From CAYPGJ01 sp050174775 (lineage in GTDB: Bacteria; Planctomycetota; Phycisphaerae; Phycisphaerales; UBA1924): a DNA stretch of 64,000 nt. Shown one piece after another: positions 19,920 to 28,855 of this stretch (positions are counted from its first letter, which is position 1; each line of letters opens with the position of its first letter). A program made the position numbers and the translations under genes. Location of the stretch: contig JBFXJP010000005.1 of assembly GCA_050174775.1 (NCBI GenBank), positions 124,001-188,000 on the forward strand, in the 5' to 3' direction. A model generated the notes under the pieces. It had not been told where the DNA came from, searched no databases, and worked only from the letters and a program-made list of their open reading frames with translations.

Positions 19920-20525
19920 ATGGGACAGACCGGCGTTGTCGTGTTGTATTCGACAGAAAAGCCGAGCGATCCTCCGCGCCGGCTTGCCGACCTATTGCAT
20001 CTCACTGGGTCGACACACGCCGCATTTACATACAGGTCGTGCGGTCCCGACGAGAGCTGGGCGCTCTTTCAGAAAAACATGAAGCTGCTTCGATCGAACA
20101 TGGAGATTGAATCTCTTGAGGAGATGGATTTTCAGTTAGTGGCGCAGCAACTTCCCATCGACGATGCTGTGAAGCATTTCCGACCGGAGGAATGCATATA
20201 TCTATGGATGGACGGTCCGACGATCGCCGAATCCATCGGTCTCGCCGCCGAGCGCGACATCCCCCCCGAGGTCCGCGGCCAGTTCTGGTTCCGTGACCTC
20301 CATGTTTGGTTCGGCTGGCACGACCTGTTCGAATACGCGGAAAACGAGGAGGGTCACCTCTTTGCGCGAGCCTTCATCTCCATCCAGTTCCACGGCCACA
20401 GCACCCCTTCCGACTGGAACGAGTACCGCCGACGCGTCTTCGAAGTCCCCGAACTCAAAGAAGCCAAGGCCCTCTTCGAGACCGTCACCGGACCCCTCGA
20501 GCAGTGCGCGTTCTGGGATGTCTGA
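19920..20525 (+). CDS. Putative immunity protein, copy 2
   Basis: 201 residues, same length as its neighbours. In the C-terminal 93 residues I count about eight differences from copy 1 (for example LHVWFGW for LAVGFGW), roughly 91% identity. The stretch RSCGPDESWALFQKNMK to ECIYLWMDGPTIAESIG is far more divergent. The variable part is also low in GC (28 of 60 at 20101-20160, hand count). It lies 5 bp after the first toxin-end relic and has no Shine-Dalgarno site of its own. It may protect against a related toxin variant now lost here or carried by neighbours. Confidence 0.72.
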   Translation: MGQTGVVVLYSTEKPSDPPRRLADLLHLTGSTHAAFTYRSCGPDESWALFQKNMKLLRSNMEIESLEEMDFQLVAQQLPIDDAVKHFRPEECIYLWMDGPTIAESIGLAAERDIPPEVRGQFWFRDLHVWFGWHDLFEYAENEEGHLFARAFISIQFHGHSTPSDWNEYRRRVFEVPELKEAKALFETVTGPLEQCAFWDV

Positions 20526-20550
20526 CATTCGCTCGCCAACCGCCAACGGC

Positions 20551-20583
20551 ATGTGTTACGAGTGCCAGGCCATCCTCGAGTGA
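20551..20583 (+). pseudogene. Relic of toxin-gene 3' end, 10-codon mini-ORF 2
   Basis: Encodes MCYECQAILE and a TGA. It is aligned without gaps to MFYQYLSLLE but is more diverged than relic 1, so it probably comes from a different toxin variant or is older. It sits 6 bp before copy 3. Confidence 0.75.
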
Positions 20584-20589
20584 CTCCCT

Positions 20590-21195
20590 ATGGGACAGAC
20601 CGGCAAAGTTGTGCTGTATTCCACCGAAGAGCCGAGCGACCCGCCTCGTCTTCTGGCAGATCTGCTGCGCCTCACCGGGGCAACGCACATCGGGTCTGTC
20701 TGCGCGTGGCACGGCGCCGACAAGAGCTGGGCCATGTTCCAGCGCAACCTCAAACGCCTCCGATCAGGGCGCCGTGTTCGGACACTTGAGGAGATGGATT
20801 ATGAGCGTCTAGCGATGGACGGGTCCTTAGACGAGGCGACGCGACATGTCCGTCCGAAGGGGTGTCTGTCGATCCGGTTTGCCGACCCAACGATCGCAGT
20901 AGACGTTGGTCTCGCCGCCGAGCGCGACATCCCACCCGAGATCCGCGGCGAGTTCTGGTTTCGCGACCTCATCATCTGGTTCGGCTGGCACGACCTCTTC
21001 GAGTCCGCGGAGAACGAGGACGGCCACCTCTTCGCGCGTGCCTTCACCTCCATCCGCTTCTACGGCCACAGCTCCCCCTCCAACTGGAACGAGTACCGCC
21101 GGCGCGTCTTCGAAATCCCCGAGTTCAAAACAGCCAAGGCCCGCTTCGAGACCGTCACCGGCCCCCTCCAGCAGTGCGCATATTGGGATGTCTGA
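20590..21195 (+). CDS. Putative immunity protein, copy 3
   Basis: 201 residues. N-terminus MGQTGKVVLYSTEEPSDPP; C-terminal block AAERDIPPEIRGEFWFRDL ... QQCAYWDV as in copies 1 and 2 but with more substitutions (FESAENEDGH, FTSIRFYGHSSPSNW). The middle (CAWHGADKSWAMFQ ... GCLSIRFADPTIAVDVG) is again distinct. It is the last member; no toxin-end relic follows, and a ~180-bp gap leads to a secreted dockerin protein. Same inferred role as copies 1 and 2. Confidence 0.72.
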   Translation: MGQTGKVVLYSTEEPSDPPRLLADLLRLTGATHIGSVCAWHGADKSWAMFQRNLKRLRSGRRVRTLEEMDYERLAMDGSLDEATRHVRPKGCLSIRFADPTIAVDVGLAAERDIPPEIRGEFWFRDLIIWFGWHDLFESAENEDGHLFARAFTSIRFYGHSSPSNWNEYRRRVFEIPEFKTAKARFETVTGPLQQCAYWDV

Positions 21196-21374
21196 GCCCC
21201 CAAGCCCGCGCACAGACGTCCCTGTCCCCGCCCTCGCCGTCGCGCGTTCAGGGTGAACTCCCAAAAACCCCGCGAATCTTCCGCGGCAATCTTGGAGCGC
21301 ACGCCCGCCGTGGGGTACGTTGGAGTCGCGGGCTCGGGGGGCCCCTCCGCCGGGGGACAACCAAGGAGCCGGAC

Positions 21375-22154
21375 ATGCTGAAGAGCCTCATGACCGTCAC
21401 AGTGTTCGCAGTGAGCGCGGCCCTCTCATCCGCGCAATCGATCAACATCGATTTCGGCGAGGGCGGGTTCACCCCCGCCTCGACGTACGCCGGCGCCGGA
21501 CGCGCAGGCGTCTGGAACGAGATCGGCGTCATGCCCACCTCACAGGGCTTCAATCTCCTCGGGCTCAACGGCCAGCCCGTCATCGCCGCCGTCTACAACA
21601 TCGGCGGCTCCGCACTCCTCAGCGCGAACAACCCCGCCACCACCGGCAACGACGAGCGACTCATGGACGACATGTTTCTATCGTTCAACAACCCGGTCGA
21701 CCTCTGCCTCTTCTTCGAGAACCTCTGGCACGGCGACTACGAGGTGATCTGCTACGCCATGACCCCGGACAACGCGAGCCTCATGAGCCGCGTCCGCGTC
21801 GACTTCGCGAACCCCGGGCCCGTCATGGTCGGCGGCGCATGGCCCGGCGTCCACGCCGAGGGCGTCACCTTCTCCCGCCACACCGTGACCGTCACCGACG
21901 GACGCCTCAACCCCCACTCCGGGCTCTTCGGCGGCGTCATCCAGTCCGGCCTCAACGGCGTGCAGTTGCTCTACCTCGGCCCGTGTGCCGGCGACGCGAA
22001 CGGCGATCACGTCGTCAACTTCGCCGACCTCAACGCCGTCCTCTCCAACTTCGGGCAGATCGGCGCAGGTCTCGTCGGCGACGTGAACAACGACGGCGTC
22101 GTGAATTTCGCCGATCTGAACGTCGTGCTGAGCGCGTTCGGGAGCGCGTGCTGA
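21375..22154 (+). CDS. Secreted protein with C-terminal dockerin type I repeats
   Basis: 259 residues from ATG 21375, with AAGGAG 7 nt upstream. A signal peptide (MTVTVFAVSAALSSAQS) precedes a beta-rich domain of about 170 residues that I do not recognise (INIDFGEGGFTPASTYAGAG; FFENLWHGDYEVICYAMTP). The end carries two dockerin-type calcium loops, GDANGDHVVNFADLNAVLS and GDVNNDGVVNFADLNVVLS. In planctomycetes such C-terminal dockerins are common on secreted proteins without any cellulosome. The two loops are almost perfect copies. Function is unknown; surface or extracellular location is likely. Confidence 0.78.
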   Translation: MLKSLMTVTVFAVSAALSSAQSINIDFGEGGFTPASTYAGAGRAGVWNEIGVMPTSQGFNLLGLNGQPVIAAVYNIGGSALLSANNPATTGNDERLMDDMFLSFNNPVDLCLFFENLWHGDYEVICYAMTPDNASLMSRVRVDFANPGPVMVGGAWPGVHAEGVTFSRHTVTVTDGRLNPHSGLFGGVIQSGLNGVQLLYLGPCAGDANGDHVVNFADLNAVLSNFGQIGAGLVGDVNNDGVVNFADLNVVLSAFGSAC

Positions 22155-22230
22155 CAAATCGTCCCTGAGAGCGCCTCAGCATCGATCGCGCGCGGGATTT
22201 TTACATTCTGTTCGCAGGATGAAACGCGAA

Positions 22231-22270
22231 CGTGCGCGCCCGCGCGCCGCGTGCGCACGCGCACACACGC
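22231..22270. other. Alternating purine-pyrimidine (Z-DNA-prone) tract
   Basis: Forty bases of almost pure GC/GT/CA alternation, containing the palindrome CGTGCGCACG, in the 259-bp gap between the dockerin protein and the choice-of-anchor protein. Such tracts can adopt Z-form under negative supercoiling. Nothing else was found in this gap beyond the ribosome site at 22402-22408. Confidence 0.5.
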
Positions 22271-22413
22271 AAAAACGGTTGAACCGCGCGCCGGGATTTC
22301 GCACAATGGGCGCGCCGCCGCAACGGGCGGCGGTGGTCGACGGCGGCCGAGGTGTATGGGTCGGCGCCGGCTTGTGAGCATCAAACACGTCACAAGCAAA
22401 TGGGAGGAAACAC

Positions 22414-23037
22414 GTGAGACCAATGCTGTACGGAAGCGCCGTCGCGGCGTCGCTGTTCTGCCTCGCAGGGGCCGCGTCCGCGGACAACATCCTGGGCAAC
22501 CTGCCCGCCGCGAACAACAACACGCAGAGCGCCGGCCTCAACGCGTCACGCATCAAAGCGATGTCGTTCCTGATGCCGGGCGGCCCGGGCTACACCCTCG
22601 ACTCCGTCGAGCTGATCCTCAGCAACTACGACCCGGGCGAGATGGTCACGCTCCAGATCCGCGATGACGGCGGCGGTGCGCCGGGCGGCAACATCCTCGC
22701 CACCTTCAACAACCCCGCCACCGTCGGCGGCACGGACGTGCTCTACACGTTCCTGCCCAGCGCCTCGTTCACCTTCATGGCGAACACCACCTACTGGCTC
22801 TACGTCGCCGGCGACGCCAACTCCACCTTCGACTGGGAGGCCGCGAGCCCCGGCCAGGCCCCCACGGGCATCGCCACCTTCGGCCTGAATCTCTTCACGA
22901 CCAACGGCGGCACGTCATGGACCAACTCGTCCATCACGAACAACTTCCAGATCAACGGCACCGTCGTGCCCGCGCCAGGCGCCGCGCTCGCCCTCATGGG
23001 TGGTCTCGGCCTCGCCGGCACGCGCCGCCGTCGCTGA
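22414..23037 (+). CDS. Choice-of-anchor R type protein with PEP-CTERM-like tail
   Basis: 207 residues. GTG 22414 is chosen because GGGAGGA ends 5 nt before it; ATG 22423 is the alternative. Signal peptide SAVAASLFCLAGAASADN. The body (NILGNLPAANNNTQSAGLN, a strand-rich domain with YWLYVAGDANSTFDWE) matches the choice-of-anchor R pattern of surface proteins. The C-terminus, VPAPGAALALMGGLGLAGTR followed by RRR, is a PEP-CTERM-like sorting tail: short motif, hydrophobic helix, basic end, normally processed by an exosortase/archaeosortase-type enzyme, none of which is in this window. A strong terminator follows. Confidence 0.85.
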   Translation: MRPMLYGSAVAASLFCLAGAASADNILGNLPAANNNTQSAGLNASRIKAMSFLMPGGPGYTLDSVELILSNYDPGEMVTLQIRDDGGGAPGGNILATFNNPATVGGTDVLYTFLPSASFTFMANTTYWLYVAGDANSTFDWEAASPGQAPTGIATFGLNLFTTNGGTSWTNSSITNNFQINGTVVPAPGAALALMGGLGLAGTRRRR

Positions 23038-23086
23038 TCACCACACCCGCAGGGTCCGGGGCCGGGGGCAGGAGGAAGATGAACCG

Positions 23087-23122
23087 GGCCGAGACGTCCA
23101 CCAGGGCGTCTCGGCCTTTCTC
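23087..23122 (+). terminator. Rho-independent terminator
   Basis: Perfect 10-bp stem GGCCGAGACG / CGTCTCGGCC with a 10-nt loop, then TTTCTC. It ends the anchor-protein unit before nuoD. Confidence 0.88.
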
Positions 23123-23233
23123 ATGACGAGCGAACACCGTTCGGGGTTTGGGGGGCGTGCCACGCCCTCGGGCACTATCATCGTGCCCTCCACCCCGCGA
23201 TCCGCGCGGGGAGAGAGCCGAAAGGAACCCGCC

Positions 23234-24526
23234 TTGCCCTTCACGCTCAAGCCGGACGACGCCTTCACGGTCGACGCGGACAGCCCCGCCGAGTACCTGC
23301 GCGAGCACATCGACACCGGCGACCGCTGGGTCCTCAACTTCGGCCCCCAGCACCCCGCAACCCACACCACCCTGCGCCTCGTCATGGAGCTCGACGGCGA
23401 GCGCGTCGCCCGCGTCACGCCCCACATCGGCTACCTCCACTCCGGCTTCGAAAAGCTCGCCGAGCACCTCGACTACAACCAGTACGTCACCATCGTCTCC
23501 CGCATGAACTACCTCTCCCCGGTGTCCAACGACATCTGCTGGCACCACGCGGTCGAGAAGGTCTTCGGCATCGACATCACCCCGCGCTGCAAGGTCCTCC
23601 GCACCATCATGGCCGAGCTCGGCCGCATCCAGGACCACCTCCTCTGCGTCGGCGCCGCCGCGCTCGACCTGGGCGCCTTCACCGGCTTCCTCTACGCCTT
23701 CAACCCGCGCGAGAAGATCTACGACCTCTGCGACTACATCTCCGGGCAGCGCTTCCACCCCGACTGGACCCGCGTCGGCGGGCTCATGCAGGACCTGCCC
23801 GACGAGGAAACCTTCAAGCGCATGATCAAGTCGTTCCTCCGGGACGACCTCTCCGTCGCGCTCGTCGACCTCGAAAAACTCGTCCTCCGCAACCGCATCT
23901 TCATGGACCGCACGCAAGGCATCGGCTACATCAGCGAGGCCGACGCCATCGGCTGGTCCCTCTCCGGACCCGTCGCGCGCGCCTCGGGCGTCCGCCGCGA
24001 TCTGCGCAAGGATGAGCCCTACCTCTGCTACGCCGACAACTGGGACGGCCAAGGCGCCCCCGCCGTCCAGTTCAAGGTCGCGCTCCACACCGACGGCGAC
24101 GTCTACGCACGCTTCCAGGTGCGCATCGAAGAAATCCGCCAGGCGATGGGCATCATCGAGCAGCTCATCGACAACATCCCGCAAGGCCCCGTCAACACCT
24201 TCGCGGACGGCAAGCTCGCCAAGCCCGCCAAGAAGGACGTCTACGGCTCCATCGAAGGCCTCATCGCGCACTTCGAACTCATCATGACCAACCGCGGCTG
24301 GCAAGCCCCCATCGCGGAGGGCTACGGCGCCAACGAGACCGCCAACGGCGAACTGGGCTACTACGTCGTGAGCGACGGCGGCCCGCGCCCCTGGCGCGTC
24401 AAGACCCGCCCGCCCTCCTTCATCAACTTCGCGGTCATGGCCAAGATGCTCGAGGGGCACATGCTCGCCGACGCCGTGGCCGTGCTCGGCTCGCTCAACA
24501 TCGTGGCCGCCGAACTCGACCGCTGA
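23234..24526 (+). CDS. nuoD: NADH-quinone oxidoreductase subunit D
   Basis: 430 residues from TTG 23234, chosen because AAAGGAA lies just upstream and the family N-terminus starts here; the in-frame ATG 23123 touches the preceding terminator and would add a non-homologous leader. It is the 49-kDa subunit of complex I that helps form the quinone site at the membrane arm. Family landmarks: NFGPQHPATHTTLRLVMELD, IGYLHSGFEKLAEHLDYNQ, NDICWHHAVEKVFG, and the C-terminus MLEGHMLADAVAVLGSLNIV. Length is normal. The other complex I genes nearby are nuoE and nuoF; nuoA-C and nuoG-N are not in the window. Codons are strongly C-ending. Confidence 0.96.
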   Translation: MPFTLKPDDAFTVDADSPAEYLREHIDTGDRWVLNFGPQHPATHTTLRLVMELDGERVARVTPHIGYLHSGFEKLAEHLDYNQYVTIVSRMNYLSPVSNDICWHHAVEKVFGIDITPRCKVLRTIMAELGRIQDHLLCVGAAALDLGAFTGFLYAFNPREKIYDLCDYISGQRFHPDWTRVGGLMQDLPDEETFKRMIKSFLRDDLSVALVDLEKLVLRNRIFMDRTQGIGYISEADAIGWSLSGPVARASGVRRDLRKDEPYLCYADNWDGQGAPAVQFKVALHTDGDVYARFQVRIEEIRQAMGIIEQLIDNIPQGPVNTFADGKLAKPAKKDVYGSIEGLIAHFELIMTNRGWQAPIAEGYGANETANGELGYYVVSDGGPRPWRVKTRPPSFINFAVMAKMLEGHMLADAVAVLGSLNIVAAELDR

Positions 24527-24542
24527 CCCCCGAGGGAGCGCG

Positions 24543-25067
24543 ATGATCGAATCCCTGCGGACCGCGATCGAGCCGCTGGAGCGCACCCCGCGCGTGCTGC
24601 GCGAGATGCTGGGCGGCATCGACGACACGTGGGCGCGCTCCAACTACGGCCCCGACACCTTCAGCCCCTTCGACGTCGTCGGCCACCTCCTGCACGCCGA
24701 CCGGGTCAACTGGCTCGCGCGCGCCAGACACATCCTCGCGCGCGACACAAGGCCCTTCGAGCCCTTCGACCGCTACGCGATGTACGAGACGGACAAGAAC
24801 AAGTCGATGGAGACGCTCCTCGAGGAGTTCGCGCGCACGCGCCGCGAGAGCCTCGACACGCTCGCCGCGCTCAACATCACCCCCGAGCACTTCACCCTCC
24901 CCGCCACCCACCCCGACCTCGGCCCCGTCAACCTCGGACAGCTCCTCTCCACCTGGGTCGTCCACGACCTCCACCACACCGCGCAGATCACCAAGGCCAT
25001 GGCCTTCCAATTGAAGAACGACGTCGGCCCCTGGCGGCAATACCTCGCCATCCTGCAGAAGACCTAA
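24543..25067 (+). CDS. DinB-family four-helix protein
   Basis: 174 residues, 16 bp after nuoD and so likely co-transcribed with it. The DinB/YfiT fold usually binds a metal through three His; here FDVVGHLLHADRVNW and VHDLHHTAQITKAMA supply candidates. The family includes thiol transferases and proteins of unknown function; the E. coli DNA polymerase called DinB is unrelated. The ribosome site is GGGAGCG before ATG 24543. A second member of the fold is at 55219. No link to complex I is known to me. Confidence 0.85.
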   Translation: MIESLRTAIEPLERTPRVLREMLGGIDDTWARSNYGPDTFSPFDVVGHLLHADRVNWLARARHILARDTRPFEPFDRYAMYETDKNKSMETLLEEFARTRRESLDTLAALNITPEHFTLPATHPDLGPVNLGQLLSTWVVHDLHHTAQITKAMAFQLKNDVGPWRQYLAILQKT

Positions 25068-25107
25068 ACCCTCGGCGGCAATCGCGATTCAGCGGTACGC
25101 TTCAGAC

Positions 25108-25836
25108 ATGGGCGTCGAGTCGGGTTTCAACTTCGGGGCGTGCTTCGCGGCGTTCTGCGTGAGCAGCACTGCAACGTTTGCCGCGCCTCCCGTCCCCTTC
25201 CCCAACCCCGTCATCATGGAGGCCATGTTCGCCGTCCCCGCGGACGAGGCGTTCGACCCCAACAAGGACGGCGTGCGCGACGCCACCGCCGACGAGTTCG
25301 TCGAGATCATGAACCCGCACGCCAAGCCCATCGACCTGGCCGGGTTCGTCATCGCCGACAAGACCGGGCTCGAGAAGCCCGGGGACAAGCGCGGCGTGCG
25401 CTTCGTCTTCCCCGCCGTCTCGCTCGCGCCCGGCGCCGTCGCCGTCGTCTTCAACGGCGCCGCGACCGGCAAAGCCATCCCCGGCGAAGTCGGCACGAGC
25501 GCCAAGCCCGCGGGCCCCAACCCTCAGTTCAGCGGCGCGCTCGTCTTCAGCATGGAGAACTCCGCGCCCTCCCGCGCGTTCGCAAACTCAGCAGACCTCA
25601 TCGCGCTCCTCGACCCCAAAGGCGCCGTGATCGACGTCGTCACCTGGGGCCGCAACGCGCCCCAGCCGCCCAAAGGCGCGCTCCGCATCGCCACCGTCCG
25701 CGCGGTCTCCACCGGCTCGGTGCAGCGGACCGCGCCCGATGGCGACCTGCGCCCGCACGCCGAGATCGACGGCAACCCCTGCTCCCCCGGAGCGATCCCG
25801 CAGCAGGGCGGCCAACCCGGGGGCCCGCCCCGCTAG
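25108..25836 (+). CDS. Secreted lamin-tail-domain protein
   Basis: 242 residues. A signal-like N-terminus (CFAAFCVSSTATFAAPP) is followed by a lamin-tail (LTD) domain: VIMEAMFAVPADEAFDPN, ADEFVEIMNPHAKPIDLAGF, AVSLAPGAVAVVFNG, LIALLDPKGAVIDVVTWG. LTD domains occur on extracellular nucleases and surface proteins; no catalytic domain is attached here. It sits between nuoD/DinB and nuoE on the same strand although its role seems unrelated. The end is Gly/Pro/Gln-rich. Confidence 0.8.
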   Translation: MGVESGFNFGACFAAFCVSSTATFAAPPVPFPNPVIMEAMFAVPADEAFDPNKDGVRDATADEFVEIMNPHAKPIDLAGFVIADKTGLEKPGDKRGVRFVFPAVSLAPGAVAVVFNGAATGKAIPGEVGTSAKPAGPNPQFSGALVFSMENSAPSRAFANSADLIALLDPKGAVIDVVTWGRNAPQPPKGALRIATVRAVSTGSVQRTAPDGDLRPHAEIDGNPCSPGAIPQQGGQPGGPPR

Positions 25837-25885
25837 GGCGCCGTACACTGCCGTTTTCCCGACTTCCTTACGCGAGAAACGAGCA

Positions 25886-26428
25886 ATGTCCTGGATCACG
25901 AAGCCCTCCGCGACCACGACGATCCCAAGGCGGGACGAGCCCTACCTCACCAGCGCCATGCGCGAGGAGCTCACCAGCAAGATCCTGCCGCGCTACGCCA
26001 CCAAGCAGGGCGGCACACTCTCCGCGCTGCACATGATCCAGGAGGCGTACCACTGGATCCCCCCCCAGGCCCTCGAAGAGGTCGCGCAGTTTCTCTCCCT
26101 CACGCCGGCCGAAGTCCTCGACACCGCATCCTTCTATGAGGAGTACTGGCTCAAGCCCCGCGGCACGCACGTCATCGCCGTCTGCCGATCCATCGCCTGC
26201 GAGTTCTGCAACCACAAAGCCATCACCGACGCGTGCAAAGCCAAGCTCGGCATCGAGCTCGGCGAGACCACCGACGACGGCAAGTTCACGCTCGTCGAGC
26301 TCGAGTGTCTCGGCTCGTGCGGCTCGGCCCCCGTCGCGCTCATCGACCACACCCTCCACGAGAACCTCACGCCCGACCAGATGCCCCGTCTCATCGACGA
26401 CGCCGAGCGCTCCGGCGGGCATCACTGA
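25886..26428 (+). CDS. nuoE: NADH-quinone oxidoreductase subunit E
   Basis: 180 residues from ATG 25886. It is the 24-kDa thioredoxin-fold subunit carrying the N1a-type [2Fe-2S] cluster: C100-x4-C105 and C141-x3-C145 (LECLGSCGSAP). The N-terminal helical part (LPRYATKQGGTLSALHMIQE) is typical. It works with NuoF in the NADH-oxidising tip of complex I. nuoF lies 1 kb downstream, separated by a small gene and a methyltransferase gene. Confidence 0.95.
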   Translation: MSWITKPSATTTIPRRDEPYLTSAMREELTSKILPRYATKQGGTLSALHMIQEAYHWIPPQALEEVAQFLSLTPAEVLDTASFYEEYWLKPRGTHVIAVCRSIACEFCNHKAITDACKAKLGIELGETTDDGKFTLVELECLGSCGSAPVALIDHTLHENLTPDQMPRLIDDAERSGGHH

Positions 26429-26437
26429 GAAAAAAAT

Positions 26438-26656
26438 ATGGGCGGCGGCGCGCACAAATCGCTCTGGCGGTCCCTCGGGGAATTCGTCGCCCATATCACG
26501 CACGCGGTGCGCACCGACCCCGCAACAACACGCTCTCGGCCAAAAGTTGAGGAAACGCAAAAACGCACGCCGCAGGGCACGGTGACGCTTCGACGCACCA
26601 CGATCGAGGAGATCGAGATCACCCCGAATCAGCGCACGGGGGACGGCAATGCATAG
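26438..26656 (+). CDS. Small uncharacterised protein between nuoE and nuoF
   Basis: 72 residues, 9 bp after nuoE, overlapping the start of the next gene by 8 bp. It is hydrophilic, with a helical N-terminal half (WRSLGEFVAHITHAV) and the segment GTVTLRRTTIEEIEI. The A-rich leader just before the ATG gives only a weak ribosome site. Spacing and overlap argue for a real gene; I do not recognise a family. Confidence 0.58.
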   Translation: MGGGAHKSLWRSLGEFVAHITHAVRTDPATTRSRPKVEETQKRTPQGTVTLRRTTIEEIEITPNQRTGDGNA

Positions 26657-27386
26657 CGACGTGCGCGCGCCCTCGTGGCTGCCCCGACCCTTCCGCCCCG
26701 CCCCAAGCGTGCTCCGAGAGGCCCGCGCCTTCACGCGCCAACGCTTCGGCGCGCGCCTGGAAGAGGCGTTGGAGCTGCCCGGCTGGCTCCATCCCGATCA
26801 GGCCGCGATGCTCTGCTGGTGCGCGTCCAAGGCGCCGCAGGGCCCGCTCATCGAGCTCGGCTCCTTCAAAGGCAAGAGCGCGGTCTTCATCGCCGCCGGC
26901 ATGCGCGAGGGCTCGACCCTGCACGCCGTCGACCCGCACACGCTTCCCCTCTTCGGCTCGCGCGATGATCTCGCCGGCGCCGGGCGCAGCGAGCAGGAGG
27001 CCGACGCGGGCCATTCCTGGCCTGTGTTTCTCGACACAATCGAGAAGTGGGGCCTGAAGGGCAAGGTGGTTCCCGAGCGCGAGATGAGCCACGACTTCCG
27101 GGCGCACTGGAGCGAGCCCGCGTCGTTCATCTGGATCGACGCGGACCACACCTACGGCGCCGTGAAGAAGGACATCGAGGACTGGGCCGACATGGTGAAG
27201 CCCGGCGGATACCTCGGCTTTCACGACACGCACGAGCGGCGCGGCCCCGACCCGCACCAGAAGCATCTGCCCGGGGGCGAGCGCAACGTCTACGACGCGA
27301 TCGTCGACTCGGGGCTCCCGGAAAAGCGGGGGTTCGAGACGACGCTCCGTCTGCGGAACGCCTGGTTTATGCGGCGAAACGGGTGA
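26649..27386 (+). CDS. Methyltransf_24-type SAM-dependent methyltransferase
   Basis: 245 residues. Fold landmarks: LIELGSFKGKSAVFIAAGM (SAM loop), LHAVDPHTLP, FIWIDADHTYGAVKKDIEDW and VKPGGYLGFHDTH. This O-methyltransferase-like family often acts on small molecules or glycans. It sits between nuoE and nuoF and may share their transcript, but a functional connection is not evident. Confidence 0.87.
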   Translation: MHSDVRAPSWLPRPFRPAPSVLREARAFTRQRFGARLEEALELPGWLHPDQAAMLCWCASKAPQGPLIELGSFKGKSAVFIAAGMREGSTLHAVDPHTLPLFGSRDDLAGAGRSEQEADAGHSWPVFLDTIEKWGLKGKVVPEREMSHDFRAHWSEPASFIWIDADHTYGAVKKDIEDWADMVKPGGYLGFHDTHERRGPDPHQKHLPGGERNVYDAIVDSGLPEKRGFETTLRLRNAWFMRRNG

Positions 27387-27457
27387 GCGGGCGGACGCGC
27401 ACGGGCGCCGTAGAATCGGGGCCCGTTGCAGGATCGAACGACTGAGGGAGCCTTCGC

Positions 27458-28852
<1,395 letters not shown>

Positions 28853-28855
28853 CGC

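Larger units (their letters stand above)
19213..21195 (+). repeat. Three-copy tandem array, 669/670-bp period
   Basis: Each unit holds a 33-bp toxin-gene 3' end (ATG...stop), 5-6 bp, a 606-bp paralogous gene and about 25 bp. Toxin-end segments start at 19213, 19882 and 20551 (exactly 669 apart). The paralogues start at 19251, 19920 and 20590. The last unit lacks a trailing toxin end. Confidence 0.93.

Noticed and set aside
19213..20583. 33-bp repeats at regular spacing as a CRISPR array
   Set aside because: Spacing is 669 bp and filled by homologous coding sequence; the repeats are coding tails, not CRISPR repeats.
23000..23233. Longer nuoD start at ATG 23123 or further upstream
   Set aside because: ATG 23123 directly abuts the terminator hairpin and adds non-homologous sequence; TTG 23234 has a ribosome site.
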